Shown piece by piece: positions 38,347 through 46,900 of a stretch of DNA of 61,991 nt (its first letter is position 1; every line of letters begins with the position of its first letter). The DNA is from Microbacterium aurantiacum. Lineage in GTDB: Bacteria > Actinomycetota > Actinomycetes > Actinomycetales > Microbacteriaceae. The DNA lies in the NCBI RefSeq assembly GCF_002872075.1, contig NZ_PGGU01000011.1, positions 1-61,991 of the forward strand, read 5' to 3'. The translations under genes and the position numbers were made by a program. A model generated the notes under the pieces. It did not search any database, was not told where the DNA came from, and saw nothing but the letters and a program-made list of their open reading frames with translations.

Positions 38347-39461
38347 GGTGCCCATCCAACACGAGGGAGCACCGCGGTGACGACCCACCCACCGCGGGGC
38401 GCAGGTCCCACCTGGCAGGTGCCGCCGAGCAGAGCGGCACGCTCCGTCATGCCGATGATGCCGAAGCCGGGCGTCGCCGACGCGGCGACGTCGCCGTCAT
38501 TCGTCACGCTCAACCGCACCCCGCTTTCGTCCGCTTCCACGAGCACTTCGACACGGGTGACCTGCCGCCCGTGTCGGAGGGCGTTGGTCACCGACTCCTG
38601 CGCCAGACGGAAGACCGCGGCAGCCACCGGAGGCGGGATGCTGCCGTCGTCGCCTTCGACCTGCACAGTGACGTCTGCGCCGCCCGGCCGCGTTCCGGCG
38701 AGCTGTTCGATGTCGCCCAGCTGTGGGTTCGGTGCGAGCTCCGCCGTCTCGCCCTGCCGCAGCACTCGCACCATCGACCTCAGTTCGCTCAGGGTCTTGG
38801 CCGCCTCCGCCTCGATCACACCGAGCGCGTCCTGCGCTGCACGCGGGTCTCGCCCCGCCACCGCGAGACCCGCCTGGGCGCGGATCGCGATGGCCGAGAC
38901 GTGGTGGGCGACGGTGTCGTGAAGGTCACGGGCAAGGTGCTCACGCTCCCGCATCCGGATGCTGTCGAGGAGGCGCCTGCGTGATCCCGCCCGATAGCGA
39001 AACGCGGTGCCGAGCAGCGCCATCGTCAGCAGCAGCGCGAATCCGCCGACGAGCTCGTCGAGGCCTCCCCCGCGGACGAACGTGAGGCCGAGGCTCGCGA
39101 CGAGAAGGGCCGACCCAATCATCAGGTCGCGACCTGACCCCCAGCGATACACCGCGTACACGATCACCATGACGAAGAGGTTCGTATAGAAGACGGGGTC
39201 GGGCAGGAGCAGGTCGATCGGCACCATCACCACGACGAGCATCACCAGCGGCTTCGTGCGGCGCCACAGCACGGTCGGCAGCACAGCGAGCAACGCGATC
39301 ACCATCAGCACCGGCTGCGACAGGTCGGTTCTGAACGTGCCCTCGACCACCGCCAGCACGGCGACAAGAGCCAGGAGAACCCAATCCCGCCAGACCCGGC
39401 GCGGCGGAGGGGGCGACGCGCTCGGCGCACTCCACGCGGAACGCAAGAGGCCGGTCACCAC
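38343..39461 (-). CDS. Sensor histidine kinase, HisKA_3 type
   Basis: A 372-residue kinase with about five to six N-terminal membrane helices (residues 25-155) and no large outside domain, so it may sense the membrane itself. The H-box ARDLHDTVAHH has the phospho-His near residue 181. The ATPase part has QESVTNALRHG and GFGIIGMTERA. The start is GTG at 39461 or 39458, one to four bases after the DUF2306 stop. It should phosphorylate the regulator encoded next. Confidence 0.92.
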   Translation of the reverse strand: MVTGLLRSAWSAPSASPPPPRRVWRDWVLLALVAVLAVVEGTFRTDLSQPVLMVIALLAVLPTVLWRRTKPLVMLVVVMVPIDLLLPDPVFYTNLFVMVIVYAVYRWGSGRDLMIGSALLVASLGLTFVRGGGLDELVGGFALLLTMALLGTAFRYRAGSRRRLLDSIRMREREHLARDLHDTVAHHVSAIAIRAQAGLAVAGRDPRAAQDALGVIEAEAAKTLSELRSMVRVLRQGETAELAPNPQLGDIEQLAGTRPGGADVTVQVEGDDGSIPPPVAAAVFRLAQESVTNALRHGRQVTRVEVLVEADESGVRLSVTNDGDVAASATPGFGIIGMTERAALLGGTCQVGPAPRGGWVVTAVLPRVGWAP

Positions 39462-39462
39462 G

Positions 39463-40149
39463 TCAGGATACAAGCGCACCACGGCTCGACACCTCGCGCG
39501 TCCTCCGGCCGGACCGTCTGCGAATGAGCAACTCGGCCACGACACTGTTGATCACGAAGGCGGCGGCAACGAGCCATGTCTCGCCGAAGGCGTCTACCTC
39601 ACCGAGCGGGATCGTCCACAGCGCGAAGACGAGCGCTTGAGTTCCGCCGGAGACGGCGATCGCATAGGCGCGCGTCATCCATGCGCCGTGCGCAGCGAAG
39701 TCGCGGCGCTGGATCGCGATCACTGCGCGCACGAGAAACACCGTCATCGCTGCCGCGAAGACGAGGCGAACCATCGCGAGTGCGAACTCATCCGGCCGGC
39801 CACCGAAGAAGACCGCGAGCCAGGTGGCGGACAGCGCCGCGATGAATCCAGCGGGGATCAGGAGACGGCCGGCGGCACGGTGCCAACCACGCCGTGTTCG
39901 CAGTGCCGGAGAAAACTGGAATGCGCCGAGGACGCAGAACACGGTCATCGCAACGATGTGCGCGACCATCGCCACCGATGAGGCCAAGAGCGCGGTGCTC
40001 TCGGGGTCGGCGCCTATCTCCCTCAGGCGAAACACCCCACCGAGCACAGGGATTGCGCTGAGCAGGAGGAGGCCCGTGATCGCAAGCCACCCGCTCTTCT
40101 CTGCCTTCTGCGTGGCACGTGGGCGACTGGTTCTCATCTGTTGCGACAT
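39463..40149 (-). CDS. DUF2306 family membrane protein
   Basis: A 228-residue protein with about six or seven helices. The histidines in MVAHIVAMTVFCVLGAFQF, GWHRAAGRLLIPAGF and FAAHGAWMTRAYA are those of DUF2306, possibly heme or metal ligands. The family function is unknown. It leads the operon with the kinase and regulator, so it could be a partner of the sensor. An alternative ATG lies four codons on. Confidence 0.8.
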   Translation of the reverse strand: MSQQMRTSRPRATQKAEKSGWLAITGLLLLSAIPVLGGVFRLREIGADPESTALLASSVAMVAHIVAMTVFCVLGAFQFSPALRTRRGWHRAAGRLLIPAGFIAALSATWLAVFFGGRPDEFALAMVRLVFAAAMTVFLVRAVIAIQRRDFAAHGAWMTRAYAIAVSGGTQALVFALWTIPLGEVDAFGETWLVAAAFVINSVVAELLIRRRSGRRTREVSSRGALVS

Positions 40150-40280
40150 GTCTCGATGCTCGCCCGATCTGGCGCCTCAGATATCGGCCTTCAGCACGGA
40201 CTCGGAGCCGTACTTTCGGCCGAGCGGATCAGGGCCGTCTGGCCGATGACGCGGATCCCCTAGACCGCGAGCATCGAGTC

Positions 40281-41306
40281 ATGACAACCAACACGACCAT
40301 GACCGCGGCCGTCTACCGCCGCTTCGGCGCGCCGGATGTCGTGCGCGTCGAACAGCGCGCCGTCCCCTCGCCGAAGCCCGGCGAAGTGCTCATCCGGGTG
40401 CACGCGAGCACGGTGAGCGTCGCCGACCACAGATCTCGCGCTCGGGACATCCCGAGCGGCCTCGGGATGCTCGCCGCCATCGGACTCGGCCTGTTCCGGC
40501 CCAGCCGGCCCGTTCTGGGCATGGATGCCGCGGGCGTCATCGCGGCGATCGGCTCGGGCGTCACCGCCTTCTCCCCCGGCGACCGCGTCATCGCCTCGAT
40601 GGGCGCAGCGTTCGGCGGTCATGCTGAGTACGTGTGCCTGCCCGCCGATGGGGCGATCACCCGGGCACCCGAGACCATGGACCTCGAGGAGGCGGTGACG
40701 CTGGTGTTCGGCGGCATCACCGCGCAGGGATTCTTCAACCAGGTCGCGATCGGGCCGGGCACCTCGGTGCTCGTCAACGGAGCATCCGGCGCGGTCGGCA
40801 CCGCCGCGATCCAGCTGGCGAAGCATCTCGGCGCCGACGTGACCGCCGTCACGAGCGGCAGCAACGCCGAACTGGTCACATCACTCGGCGCCGACCGGGT
40901 CATCGATTACACCCGACAGGACTTCACCTCAGCAGGTGACTCGTACGACGTGATCGTCGACTGCGTCGGCAATGCCCTCTTCAGCCGCGTAGAGGCATCC
41001 ATCAACCCCGGCGGGGCGCTCCTGCTCGTCATCAGCGACCTGTGGTCGATGCTGCGCAGCCGTGGGCAGACCCGCCGCTCGGGAAAGCTCGTCACCTGGA
41101 ACGTCGGCAAGCCCGGCGCCGACGAGCTCGCGCACCTCGTCAGCCTTGCGGACTCCGGCCGCTACCGGGCTGTCATCGACCGGTCCTTCGATCTGGCCGA
41201 CATCGTCGAAGCGCACCGCTACGTCGACACCGGGCGCAAGCGGGGCAACGTGGTGCTGCGCATCACGCACCCCGAAACCTCACACGACAAAAGGAGCACC
41301 CGATGA
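40281..41306 (+). CDS. Zinc-free MDR NAD(P)H:quinone oxidoreductase
   Basis: A 341-residue enzyme. RPVLGMDAAGVIAAIG, TLVFGGITAQGFF, the cofactor loop NGASGAVGTAAIQLAKHLGA and DYTRQDF are present. Catalytic-zinc residues are missing, as in quinone reductases. It is divergent from the DUF2306 operon and overlaps the next gene by four bases (ATGA). No strong ribosome site is seen, so start may be leaderless or MTAAVYRR a few codons on. Confidence 0.88.
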   Translation: MTTNTTMTAAVYRRFGAPDVVRVEQRAVPSPKPGEVLIRVHASTVSVADHRSRARDIPSGLGMLAAIGLGLFRPSRPVLGMDAAGVIAAIGSGVTAFSPGDRVIASMGAAFGGHAEYVCLPADGAITRAPETMDLEEAVTLVFGGITAQGFFNQVAIGPGTSVLVNGASGAVGTAAIQLAKHLGADVTAVTSGSNAELVTSLGADRVIDYTRQDFTSAGDSYDVIVDCVGNALFSRVEASINPGGALLLVISDLWSMLRSRGQTRRSGKLVTWNVGKPGADELAHLVSLADSGRYRAVIDRSFDLADIVEAHRYVDTGRKRGNVVLRITHPETSHDKRSTR

Positions 41307-41767
41307 GTACACGTCAATCCACCGCCACGGCACTGGAAGAGCAGCAGGTGCCGGTCAGGGCCAAGCTCGCCGCCGCGTGGACGAGCTTCATGTTCCTGTA
41401 CATCTATGTGGACATTCTCGCCTTCTACAAACCCGGCGTCGTCGATGACATCCTCATCGGTGTCGTCTGGGAGTTCGACATCACCCAGACCTGGGCGATC
41501 ACCGCGCTGACGCTCCTGGCGATCCCGATCTTCATGGTCGTGCTGTCGATGACGCTGCCGGCCAGGGCCAGCCGCATCGCGAACCTCATCGTGGCCTCGA
41601 TACAGGTCCCCTTCGCGGCCTTCAACGCGGTCGGCGAGCTGGGCGAGTCATGGATGTACTTCTACTTCCTCGGCGTCGCACTGGAGCTGATCGTTCTCGC
41701 CCTCATCCTGCGATACGCCTGGACCTGGCCCCGCAGCACGCCGTCGGTGACCAAGGCCAGCGGTTGA
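41303..41767 (+). CDS. Four-helix membrane protein (DUF6326-like)
   Basis: A 154-residue protein with four hydrophobic segments. SFMFLYIYVDILAFYKPGVVD, a second segment around TWAITALTLLAIPIFMVVLS, SRIANLIVASIQVPFAAFN and a final ELIVLALILRYAW are the core. I recall this layout as DUF6326, without function. The ATG overlaps the reductase stop. It may be a membrane partner of that reductase. Confidence 0.72.
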   Translation: MSTRQSTATALEEQQVPVRAKLAAAWTSFMFLYIYVDILAFYKPGVVDDILIGVVWEFDITQTWAITALTLLAIPIFMVVLSMTLPARASRIANLIVASIQVPFAAFNAVGELGESWMYFYFLGVALELIVLALILRYAWTWPRSTPSVTKASG

Positions 41768-41936
41768 GACGCGCGAGGTCCGGAATCTCGACCGAGCGGG
41801 GGTCGGAGCCTCGGCGTCGGCACGTTGCGACCGCGCCGCACGGCAGAACGCCGACATCATGGTGCAGACACGGCAGCTCCGCTCGGGCCTTCTGCGTGCC
41901 CACGCCATGAGGCAAGGGGCGGGCGCGAACCTAGCC

Positions 41937-42767
41937 TCATCCGATTCTTGTCTCGAGATTCTCACGTCGTTGTGCGACGCGAGAACCGGACTCACGTCGG
42001 GCCATGCGGCGCAGCACGACGGGCGCGATGATCAGTCCCGCCACGGCCCAGGCGCTGAGGGCGCCCGCGGTTTCAATGTGGCGCCAGGACTCGCCTATCT
42101 CGAGGGAAGCAGCGTCTGTCGGCAGGAGCGCTGAACGCATGCCGAGGCCGAGCCAGTAGACAGGGAAGACCTGGCCTACGAACTGGAGCCACTCGGGGAG
42201 CGCGGCGATCGGATAGAAGATGCCGGAGATCGCGATGAGCCCGATCACCGGCGCGGACAGCATGCCGGCGCCGCGAGAGCTCTCCACGAACGCTCCCAGT
42301 ATGGCGCCGAGCGTCTGAGTGGCGATGAACCCGAGGACCAGCACCCAGGCGAGCGTGAGAACTCCCGGGACGTTGACCGAAAGACCGCCGATGAGTATCG
42401 CCCCGGGGATGAGCAGGATGAGCAGGTAGATGACAACAGTGGCGGAAACGTTGACGAACTTCCCGACGAGGTAGCCGCGAATACCGTACGGGGTGGCTTT
42501 CGCGCGCAGCAGGGTGCCGTCTTCGCGGTCGGTTGCCAGCTGTTGCACCGTCAGCAGCATGCCGAAAGCGACGAACATCCCTGCCGTGCTCGGCAGGATC
42601 AGCGGGCCGAGTCGGGCGCCGGAGAACGGCAGATCGCGAAGAAGCCAGATGGCGACCAGTGTGGCGATCGGCCAGAAGAGTTGGGCAATGAGTGCGCTGC
42701 CGGTGAATCCCTGGCGCAGCTCGATGAGGCCGGCACGGAAGCCGGCCCGGATAGCGATGGCGCTCAT
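41937..42767 (-). CDS. ABC-2 type exporter permease
   Basis: A 276-residue permease with six helices. TDREDGTLLRAKATPYGIRGYLVGK is the usual cytosolic loop, and SAPVIGLIAISGIFYPIAALPEWLQ the ABC-2 core. Such pairs export drugs, lipids or peptides. The ATG overlaps the ATPase stop (ATGA). Facing genes encode an HTH protein and a Clp N-domain protein across a three-site operator. Confidence 0.88.
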   Translation of the reverse strand: MSAIAIRAGFRAGLIELRQGFTGSALIAQLFWPIATLVAIWLLRDLPFSGARLGPLILPSTAGMFVAFGMLLTVQQLATDREDGTLLRAKATPYGIRGYLVGKFVNVSATVVIYLLILLIPGAILIGGLSVNVPGVLTLAWVLVLGFIATQTLGAILGAFVESSRGAGMLSAPVIGLIAISGIFYPIAALPEWLQFVGQVFPVYWLGLGMRSALLPTDAASLEIGESWRHIETAGALSAWAVAGLIIAPVVLRRMARRESGSRVAQRRENLETRIG

Positions 42768-43678
42768 GCCGCAGACCTTTCGGTGGGCGCGGTGCGGGCT
42801 GTCTCTGCCTTGCGGACCAGGGCGAGGTAGGTGTCCTCCAATGAAGAGCGGCGGACTTCGAGATCGTGCACCGCATCGCCGCGCCGAAGGAAGAGTTCTC
42901 GAACGAACCCAGTGGAGTCGGCCACGGAATGGGTGTGTTGCGTCCCGTTCTCAGACCAGCGCACCTCGTCTTCACCGACGATCTGTCGTGCTAGTTCCAG
43001 CGGTGTGCCGTCGGCGATGATCCTGCCGCCGGCAAGCACTGCTACGCGGCTGGCCAGCTTCTCGGCTTCGTCGAGACCGTGCGTGGTGAGCAGGACCGTC
43101 GTGTTGTACCGCGTCGTGACCGATTGGATGATCGCGTGGAAATCGGCTCTCGCTTCCGGGTCGAAGCCCGTCGTCGGTTCGTCGAGAAGTACGAGCTCCG
43201 GTCGCCCCACGAGGCCGATGGCCACATCGAGCCGGCGGCGCTGCCCGCCGGACAGCCGTCCGATCGGGGTCTTCGCGTGATCGGTCAAGCCGACCGCGTC
43301 CAGCAGTTCTGCGACCGGCCAAGGCCGGGGAGTGGACGTCGACGTGAAAGACGCGTAGTACGACCCCTGGTAAGCGAGGAATTCACCCGCTCGCCACTTC
43401 GCGTGGTCTCGCCAGGACTGTGTAACGATGCCAATCTTGGCCCGCCACGCCTCATCGCCGCGCGCCGGATCGACGCCGAGAACCGATACGTGGCCGGAAG
43501 ATCGCATGCGAAACCCCTCCAGGATCTCTATCGTGGTCGTCTTCCCCGCGCCGTTCGGGCCCAGTAGAGCCAGAACCTCGCCGCGGACCACGTCAAGGGT
43601 CACGCCGTCCAGCACGTCTCTCGCCCCGTACCGCATCCGCATGCCGTCAACCCGGATAGCGAACTCGCCATCGTCCAT
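42764..43678 (-). CDS. ABC exporter ATPase
   Basis: A 304-residue ATPase. Walker A GPNGAGKTT (40-48), signature LSGGQRRR, Walker B LVLLDEPTTGFD and switch His in TTHGLDEAE are intact. The C-terminal 80 residues are the usual exporter extension. The start MDDGEFAIRV lies 16 bp downstream of the nearest of three operators. Its partner is the permease next in the operon. Confidence 0.92.
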   Translation of the reverse strand: MDDGEFAIRVDGMRMRYGARDVLDGVTLDVVRGEVLALLGPNGAGKTTTIEILEGFRMRSSGHVSVLGVDPARGDEAWRAKIGIVTQSWRDHAKWRAGEFLAYQGSYYASFTSTSTPRPWPVAELLDAVGLTDHAKTPIGRLSGGQRRRLDVAIGLVGRPELVLLDEPTTGFDPEARADFHAIIQSVTTRYNTTVLLTTHGLDEAEKLASRVAVLAGGRIIADGTPLELARQIVGEDEVRWSENGTQHTHSVADSTGFVRELFLRRGDAVHDLEVRRSSLEDTYLALVRKAETARTAPTERSAA

Positions 43679-43693
43679 CACACCCTCACCTTC

Positions 43694-43711
43694 TGTCAGT
43701 CTGGCCTGACA
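43694..43711. promoter_or_regulatory. 18-bp operator copy 1
   Basis: TGTCAG-TCTGGC-CTGACA: perfect 6-bp inverted arms. It shares 17 of 18 bases with copy 2, which starts 23 bp to the right, and lies closest to the ABC ATPase start. Confidence 0.75.
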
Positions 43712-43716
43712 ACGGT

Positions 43717-43734
43717 TGTCAGTCTGGCTTGACA
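43717..43734. promoter_or_regulatory. 18-bp operator copy 2
   Basis: TGTCAG-TCTGGC-TTGACA, same orientation as copy 1, with one change in the right arm. TTGACA at its right end could also be a rightward -35 element. Confidence 0.75.
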
Positions 43735-43743
43735 GTTCCGCCT

Positions 43744-43761
43744 TGTCAAGCCAGACTGACG
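43744..43761. promoter_or_regulatory. 18-bp operator copy 3 (inverted)
   Basis: TGTCAA-GCCAGA-CTGACG, the reverse complement of the same motif. It ends two bases before the HTH gene start at 43764, so binding should also block that gene, giving feedback. Confidence 0.72.
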
Positions 43762-43763
43762 AC

Positions 43764-43967
43764 ATGATGGACGAAAGCGTCGAATCCCGACTCCAGGCGA
43801 CGGATCCTGCGGTCGGCCTGCGCGCTGTCGGTGCCCTTCACCGGATGGCAGAGCAGGTTGAGGCACATCAGGTTCGCGCCGCCCGAGCGCAGGGCTGGTC
43901 GTGGGAGCAGATCGGCGATGCGCTTGGCGTATCCCGCCAATCGATTCACGCCAAATACAGGAAGTAG
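43764..43967 (+). CDS. Small helix-turn-helix DNA-binding protein
   Basis: A 67-residue protein with a helical N-terminus (VGLRAVGALHRMAEQVEAHQVRAARAQ) and a C-terminal HTH, WSWEQIGDALGVSRQSIHAKY. It has no ligand domain of its own, so it probably works with the Clp N-domain protein encoded seven bases later. Start is ATG 43764 or 43767. Three operators lie just upstream. Such HTH plus Clp N-domain pairs occur in other actinobacteria as far as I recall; their function is not established. Confidence 0.82.
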   Translation: MMDESVESRLQATDPAVGLRAVGALHRMAEQVEAHQVRAARAQGWSWEQIGDALGVSRQSIHAKYRK

Positions 43968-43973
43968 GTCGAG

Positions 43974-44426
43974 ATGTCTGGACCGATCACATCGACGGCG
44001 ACAGCCGCGCTGGCGCACGCCGCAGAAGAAGCAACGAGGCGAGGAGACCGCCGAGTCGGAACCGATCACCTTCTGCTCGGCCTCCTCCACGATCCGGCCA
44101 TCGCCAGCCACCTCGGGACAGACGTCGAGAAGGCGCGGGACGCCGCCGAGCACCTCGACCGCGTCGCGCTGGCGGCCATCGGGCTCGACGTCGAGATGAC
44201 GCCCGCTCCGATCCCTCGCCGACGAGCCGGAAGCGTGTCCCCCACGTCGGGGCTCCGCGGTGTGATTGCCCGAGCTGTGGGCATCGCCGGGGCCGAGAAC
44301 GTTCGAAAAGCCGAGCCGCGACACCTGCTGGCAGCCCTTTTCGAATGTCAGCACCCCGACCCCGCCGCAGAACTCCTGGACGCGATAAATCTCGGACCGG
44401 AAGCTCAGGCCCACATGCCCACCTGA
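43974..44426 (+). CDS. Free-standing Clp N-domain protein
   Basis: A 150-residue protein made of the double Clp R repeat without any AAA ATPase part. Repeat one has ALAHAAEEATRRGDRRVGTDHLLLGLLHD; repeat two is GLRGVIARAVGIAG and PRHLLAALFECQHPDPAAELL. In ClpC1 this domain binds substrates and the antibiotics cyclomarin, ecumicin and rufomycin. Here it may sense a compound or damaged protein for the HTH partner and the divergent exporter; that is inference. Alternatively it is a Clp adaptor. It ends the short operon. Confidence 0.85.
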   Translation: MSGPITSTATAALAHAAEEATRRGDRRVGTDHLLLGLLHDPAIASHLGTDVEKARDAAEHLDRVALAAIGLDVEMTPAPIPRRRAGSVSPTSGLRGVIARAVGIAGAENVRKAEPRHLLAALFECQHPDPAAELLDAINLGPEAQAHMPT

Positions 44427-44536
44427 GGTGACAACGGAGCGTGGCGGGTGAGCGCGTGGGCGCGAGAGCCTGCCCGTTGAAAACTTTCCGTGACCAAACC
44501 GTTGCATTCGTTACCCCGCCGTTATACAGTTATCAC

Positions 44537-44633
44537 ACGGTGAATGTTTGCTGTGGCATCCACCGCATGTGATTGCAGGACACTCTTGGTGCAAGGGACA
44601 AGGGCCGGTCGGGAGCCTCTCCGACCGGCCCTT
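44537..44633 (+). ncRNA. Candidate small RNA or attenuated leader
   Basis: A possible promoter (TTGCAT 44502-44507, 17 bp, TACAGT 44525-44530) precedes a short transcript ending in a strong terminator. Near the 5' end lies a ten-codon frame, GTG 44540 to TGA 44572, reading MNVCCGIHRM. The Cys-Cys pair recalls cysteine-sensing leader peptides in actinobacteria. Whether this is an sRNA or the leader of marR is open. Confidence 0.38.
44600..44633 (+). terminator. Strong intrinsic terminator before marR
   Basis: AAGGGCCGGTCGG and CCGACCGGCCCTT are a perfect 13-bp stem with an 8-base loop, followed by TT. No annotated rightward gene ends close by; the Clp N-domain gene stops 170 bp earlier. Confidence 0.82.
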
Positions 44634-44657
44634 TACCGTTCCCAGTACGCTGTCAGA

Positions 44658-45086
44658 ATGACCGACCGCAAGCTCGCCATCGAGGCGTGGGAGAGCCTGT
44701 TCCGTGCACAGCATCAGCTGTTCGGCGACATGGCCGCCGACTTCGAGGATGCCGCCGTCACGCAGGCCGAGTACGACGTGCTGCTCACGGTCACCCGGGC
44801 CCCGGACATGACCGCCCGCCTGCGCGATGTCACCGCGAACATGCTCATCAGCCAGCCCAGCGTCTCGCGTCTCGTCGACCGGATGGTCACCCGCGGACTG
44901 ATCGCGAAATGCCCGGATCCCGAAGACGGTCGCGGATCGGTCGTCCGCGCGACGGATGCCGGCGCCAAGGCGTTCCGCTCGTTGGCGACCGTGCACGCTC
45001 GCTCGATCGCCGAGCGCATGTCCAGCCTCGACGACGAGGAACTGCGCACGCTGCGCGACCTCACCGAGAAGCTGCGCCGCGCCTGA
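44658..45086 (+). CDS. MarR family regulator
   Basis: A 142-residue winged-helix regulator. EYDVLLTVTRAPDMTARLRDVTANM, SQPSVSRLVDRMVTRGLI and the wing PDPEDGRGSVVRATDAG are typical. MTDRKLAIEA was chosen as the start because it gives normal length and lies after the terminator. It stands alone before the flotillin gene, so it may act on itself or on that gene. Confidence 0.88.
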   Translation: MTDRKLAIEAWESLFRAQHQLFGDMAADFEDAAVTQAEYDVLLTVTRAPDMTARLRDVTANMLISQPSVSRLVDRMVTRGLIAKCPDPEDGRGSVVRATDAGAKAFRSLATVHARSIAERMSSLDDEELRTLRDLTEKLRRA

Positions 45087-45184
45087 GCATCCACCGCCGC
45101 GTGCGCATCGAGACGGCGCTTTCCCGTGATCTGGCATAGTTCCACGTAGGACTCCGAGTCATCGGAGTGGACACGGAGGAAGTC

Positions 45185-46801
45185 ATGCAGTTCACCGACG
45201 CCGTCGGCACCCTTTTCTTCATAGGCATCGGCATCGTCGCCGCGATCGTCGTCGCGCTGGTGGTGCTGCTGCTCGCGCGCAGCTGGATCAAGGTCGCCCG
45301 AGCCGATGAAGCCCTCGTCATCTCGGGGCGCAAGCAGAAGGTGCAGCGCACCGTCGCCTTCACCGGCACCGACGGCATCGCGGGCAGTCGCGACGAGACC
45401 GAGGAGTCGCCGGTGACGGTGATCGTCAACGGCAAGTCGCTCGTCAACCCGATCACGCAGCGCCACGAGATCATCTCGCTGCGCTCTCGCCAGGTCACCC
45501 TCAACGCCGAAGCGCAGTCGCTCGACAGCGTGACGCTCAACGTCGACGGCGTCGCGATCGTCAAGATCGGTTCCGACCCCGTCTACGTGCGCCGGGCCGC
45601 AGAGCGTTTCGCATCGCAGGACAAGGCGATCGAGCAGTTCACCACCGAGCAGCTTGAGGGCGCCCTGCGCGGTATCGTCGCGACCCTCTCGGTCGTCGAG
45701 CTGATGCGCGAGCGCAAGAAGTTCTCCGATCAGATCGCCGCCGATGTCTCGCAGGAGCTCGCCGAGCAGGGGCTCATCCTCGACTCGTTCCAGATCAAGG
45801 GCATCACCGACGCCGTCGGCTACATCCAGTCGCTCGGCGCGCCCGAGATCCAGGCGAAGCGCCAGGCCGCCGAGATCGCGCAGACCAACGCCGACCGCGC
45901 GATCAACCAGAAGAACATCGCCAACAAGGAAGCCAACCTGATCGAGCAGACGGCGCTCGACACGAACACCGCCAACTCCGACTCCGGCATCGGCCGGGCT
46001 CGTGCCGAAGCCGAGCAGGCCGAGCACCTGGCCCGCGCGCAGGCCGAGCAGGCCGTGCTCCAGCAGCAGGCCGAGAACCGGCAGGCCCAGCTGGATGCCG
46101 ATGTCAAGCGCGTCGCCGACGCCCAGCGCTACGAGGCCGAGACCCGGGCGCAGGCTGAGCTGTACACCCGCGAGAAAGCGGCCGAGGCGGCCGCGATCGA
46201 GCAGGTCAAGCAGGCTGAGGCCCGCACCCGCATCGCCGAGCAGCAGGCTCAGGCCGACCGTGCCAAGGCCGACGGTGAAGCCGCCGCCACGCAGGCGAAG
46301 GCCGCCGGTGAGGCGCACGCCCTGCGCGCTCTCGCCGAGGCCGAGTCCGAGGCCCGCCGCCTGCGCGCCAACGCCGAGGCCGACGCCATCCGTGCCGAGG
46401 GTGAGGCGAAGGCGGCCGCGCTCGAGGCCGAGGCGAAAGCCATCGCATCGAACCAGGACGCCTTCCTGTCGCAGCAGGTGCTCCAGGTGCTGCCGTCGAT
46501 CATGGGCGAGTTCGCCAAGGGCTACGCGGCCATCGGCAACGTCTCGATCATCGGATCCTCCGGCGAGGACGGCGCCTCGAGCGTCATCGGCGCCGACAGC
46601 GCGAAGGCACTGCGCTCGGTGTTCGACAGCGTGCACGCGGCGACCGGCCTCGACCTCGCCGGCATCATCCAGGGCCAGGCCGTCGGGCGCGGCTTCGGCA
46701 CCGGAATGGCCGAGGCGACCGCGACCGCGCCCGCGAAGCCCCGCACACCGTCTCCGACGACTCCTCCTCCTCCCGCTCCGGCGGCTCCCGTCGCGGAGTA
46801 G
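45185..46801 (+). CDS. Flotillin/SPFH-domain membrane protein
   Basis: A 538-residue protein with one N-terminal helix (FFIGIGIVAAIVVALVVLLL), an SPFH domain to about residue 220 and a long Ala/Glu coiled coil with AEA repeats to about 440. The C-terminal tail is Pro-rich. Flotillins scaffold membrane microdomains and support secretion and signalling. The start MQFTDAVG is set by GGAGGAA. No NfeD-like gene is adjacent, unlike many bacterial flotillin operons. A palindromic terminator follows. Confidence 0.92.
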   Translation: MQFTDAVGTLFFIGIGIVAAIVVALVVLLLARSWIKVARADEALVISGRKQKVQRTVAFTGTDGIAGSRDETEESPVTVIVNGKSLVNPITQRHEIISLRSRQVTLNAEAQSLDSVTLNVDGVAIVKIGSDPVYVRRAAERFASQDKAIEQFTTEQLEGALRGIVATLSVVELMRERKKFSDQIAADVSQELAEQGLILDSFQIKGITDAVGYIQSLGAPEIQAKRQAAEIAQTNADRAINQKNIANKEANLIEQTALDTNTANSDSGIGRARAEAEQAEHLARAQAEQAVLQQQAENRQAQLDADVKRVADAQRYEAETRAQAELYTREKAAEAAAIEQVKQAEARTRIAEQQAQADRAKADGEAAATQAKAAGEAHALRALAEAESEARRLRANAEADAIRAEGEAKAAALEAEAKAIASNQDAFLSQQVLQVLPSIMGEFAKGYAAIGNVSIIGSSGEDGASSVIGADSAKALRSVFDSVHAATGLDLAGIIQGQAVGRGFGTGMAEATATAPAKPRTPSPTTPPPPAPAAPVAE

Positions 46802-46817
46802 ATCCTTCGAGGAAGAG

Positions 46818-46851
46818 CGGATGCCGCGGCCGATATCGGCCGCGGCATCCG
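46818..46851. terminator. Bidirectional palindromic terminator
   Basis: CGGATGCCGCGGCCGAT and its exact complement form a 34-bp perfect palindrome between the convergent flotillin and GH1 genes. The arm contains GGATGC, the over-represented hexamer of this genome. Confidence 0.8.
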
Positions 46852-46900
46852 TCGTCTCCGGGTTGCTCACCCAAAGAAGCTCCTGGAGCAGTTGCCTTCT

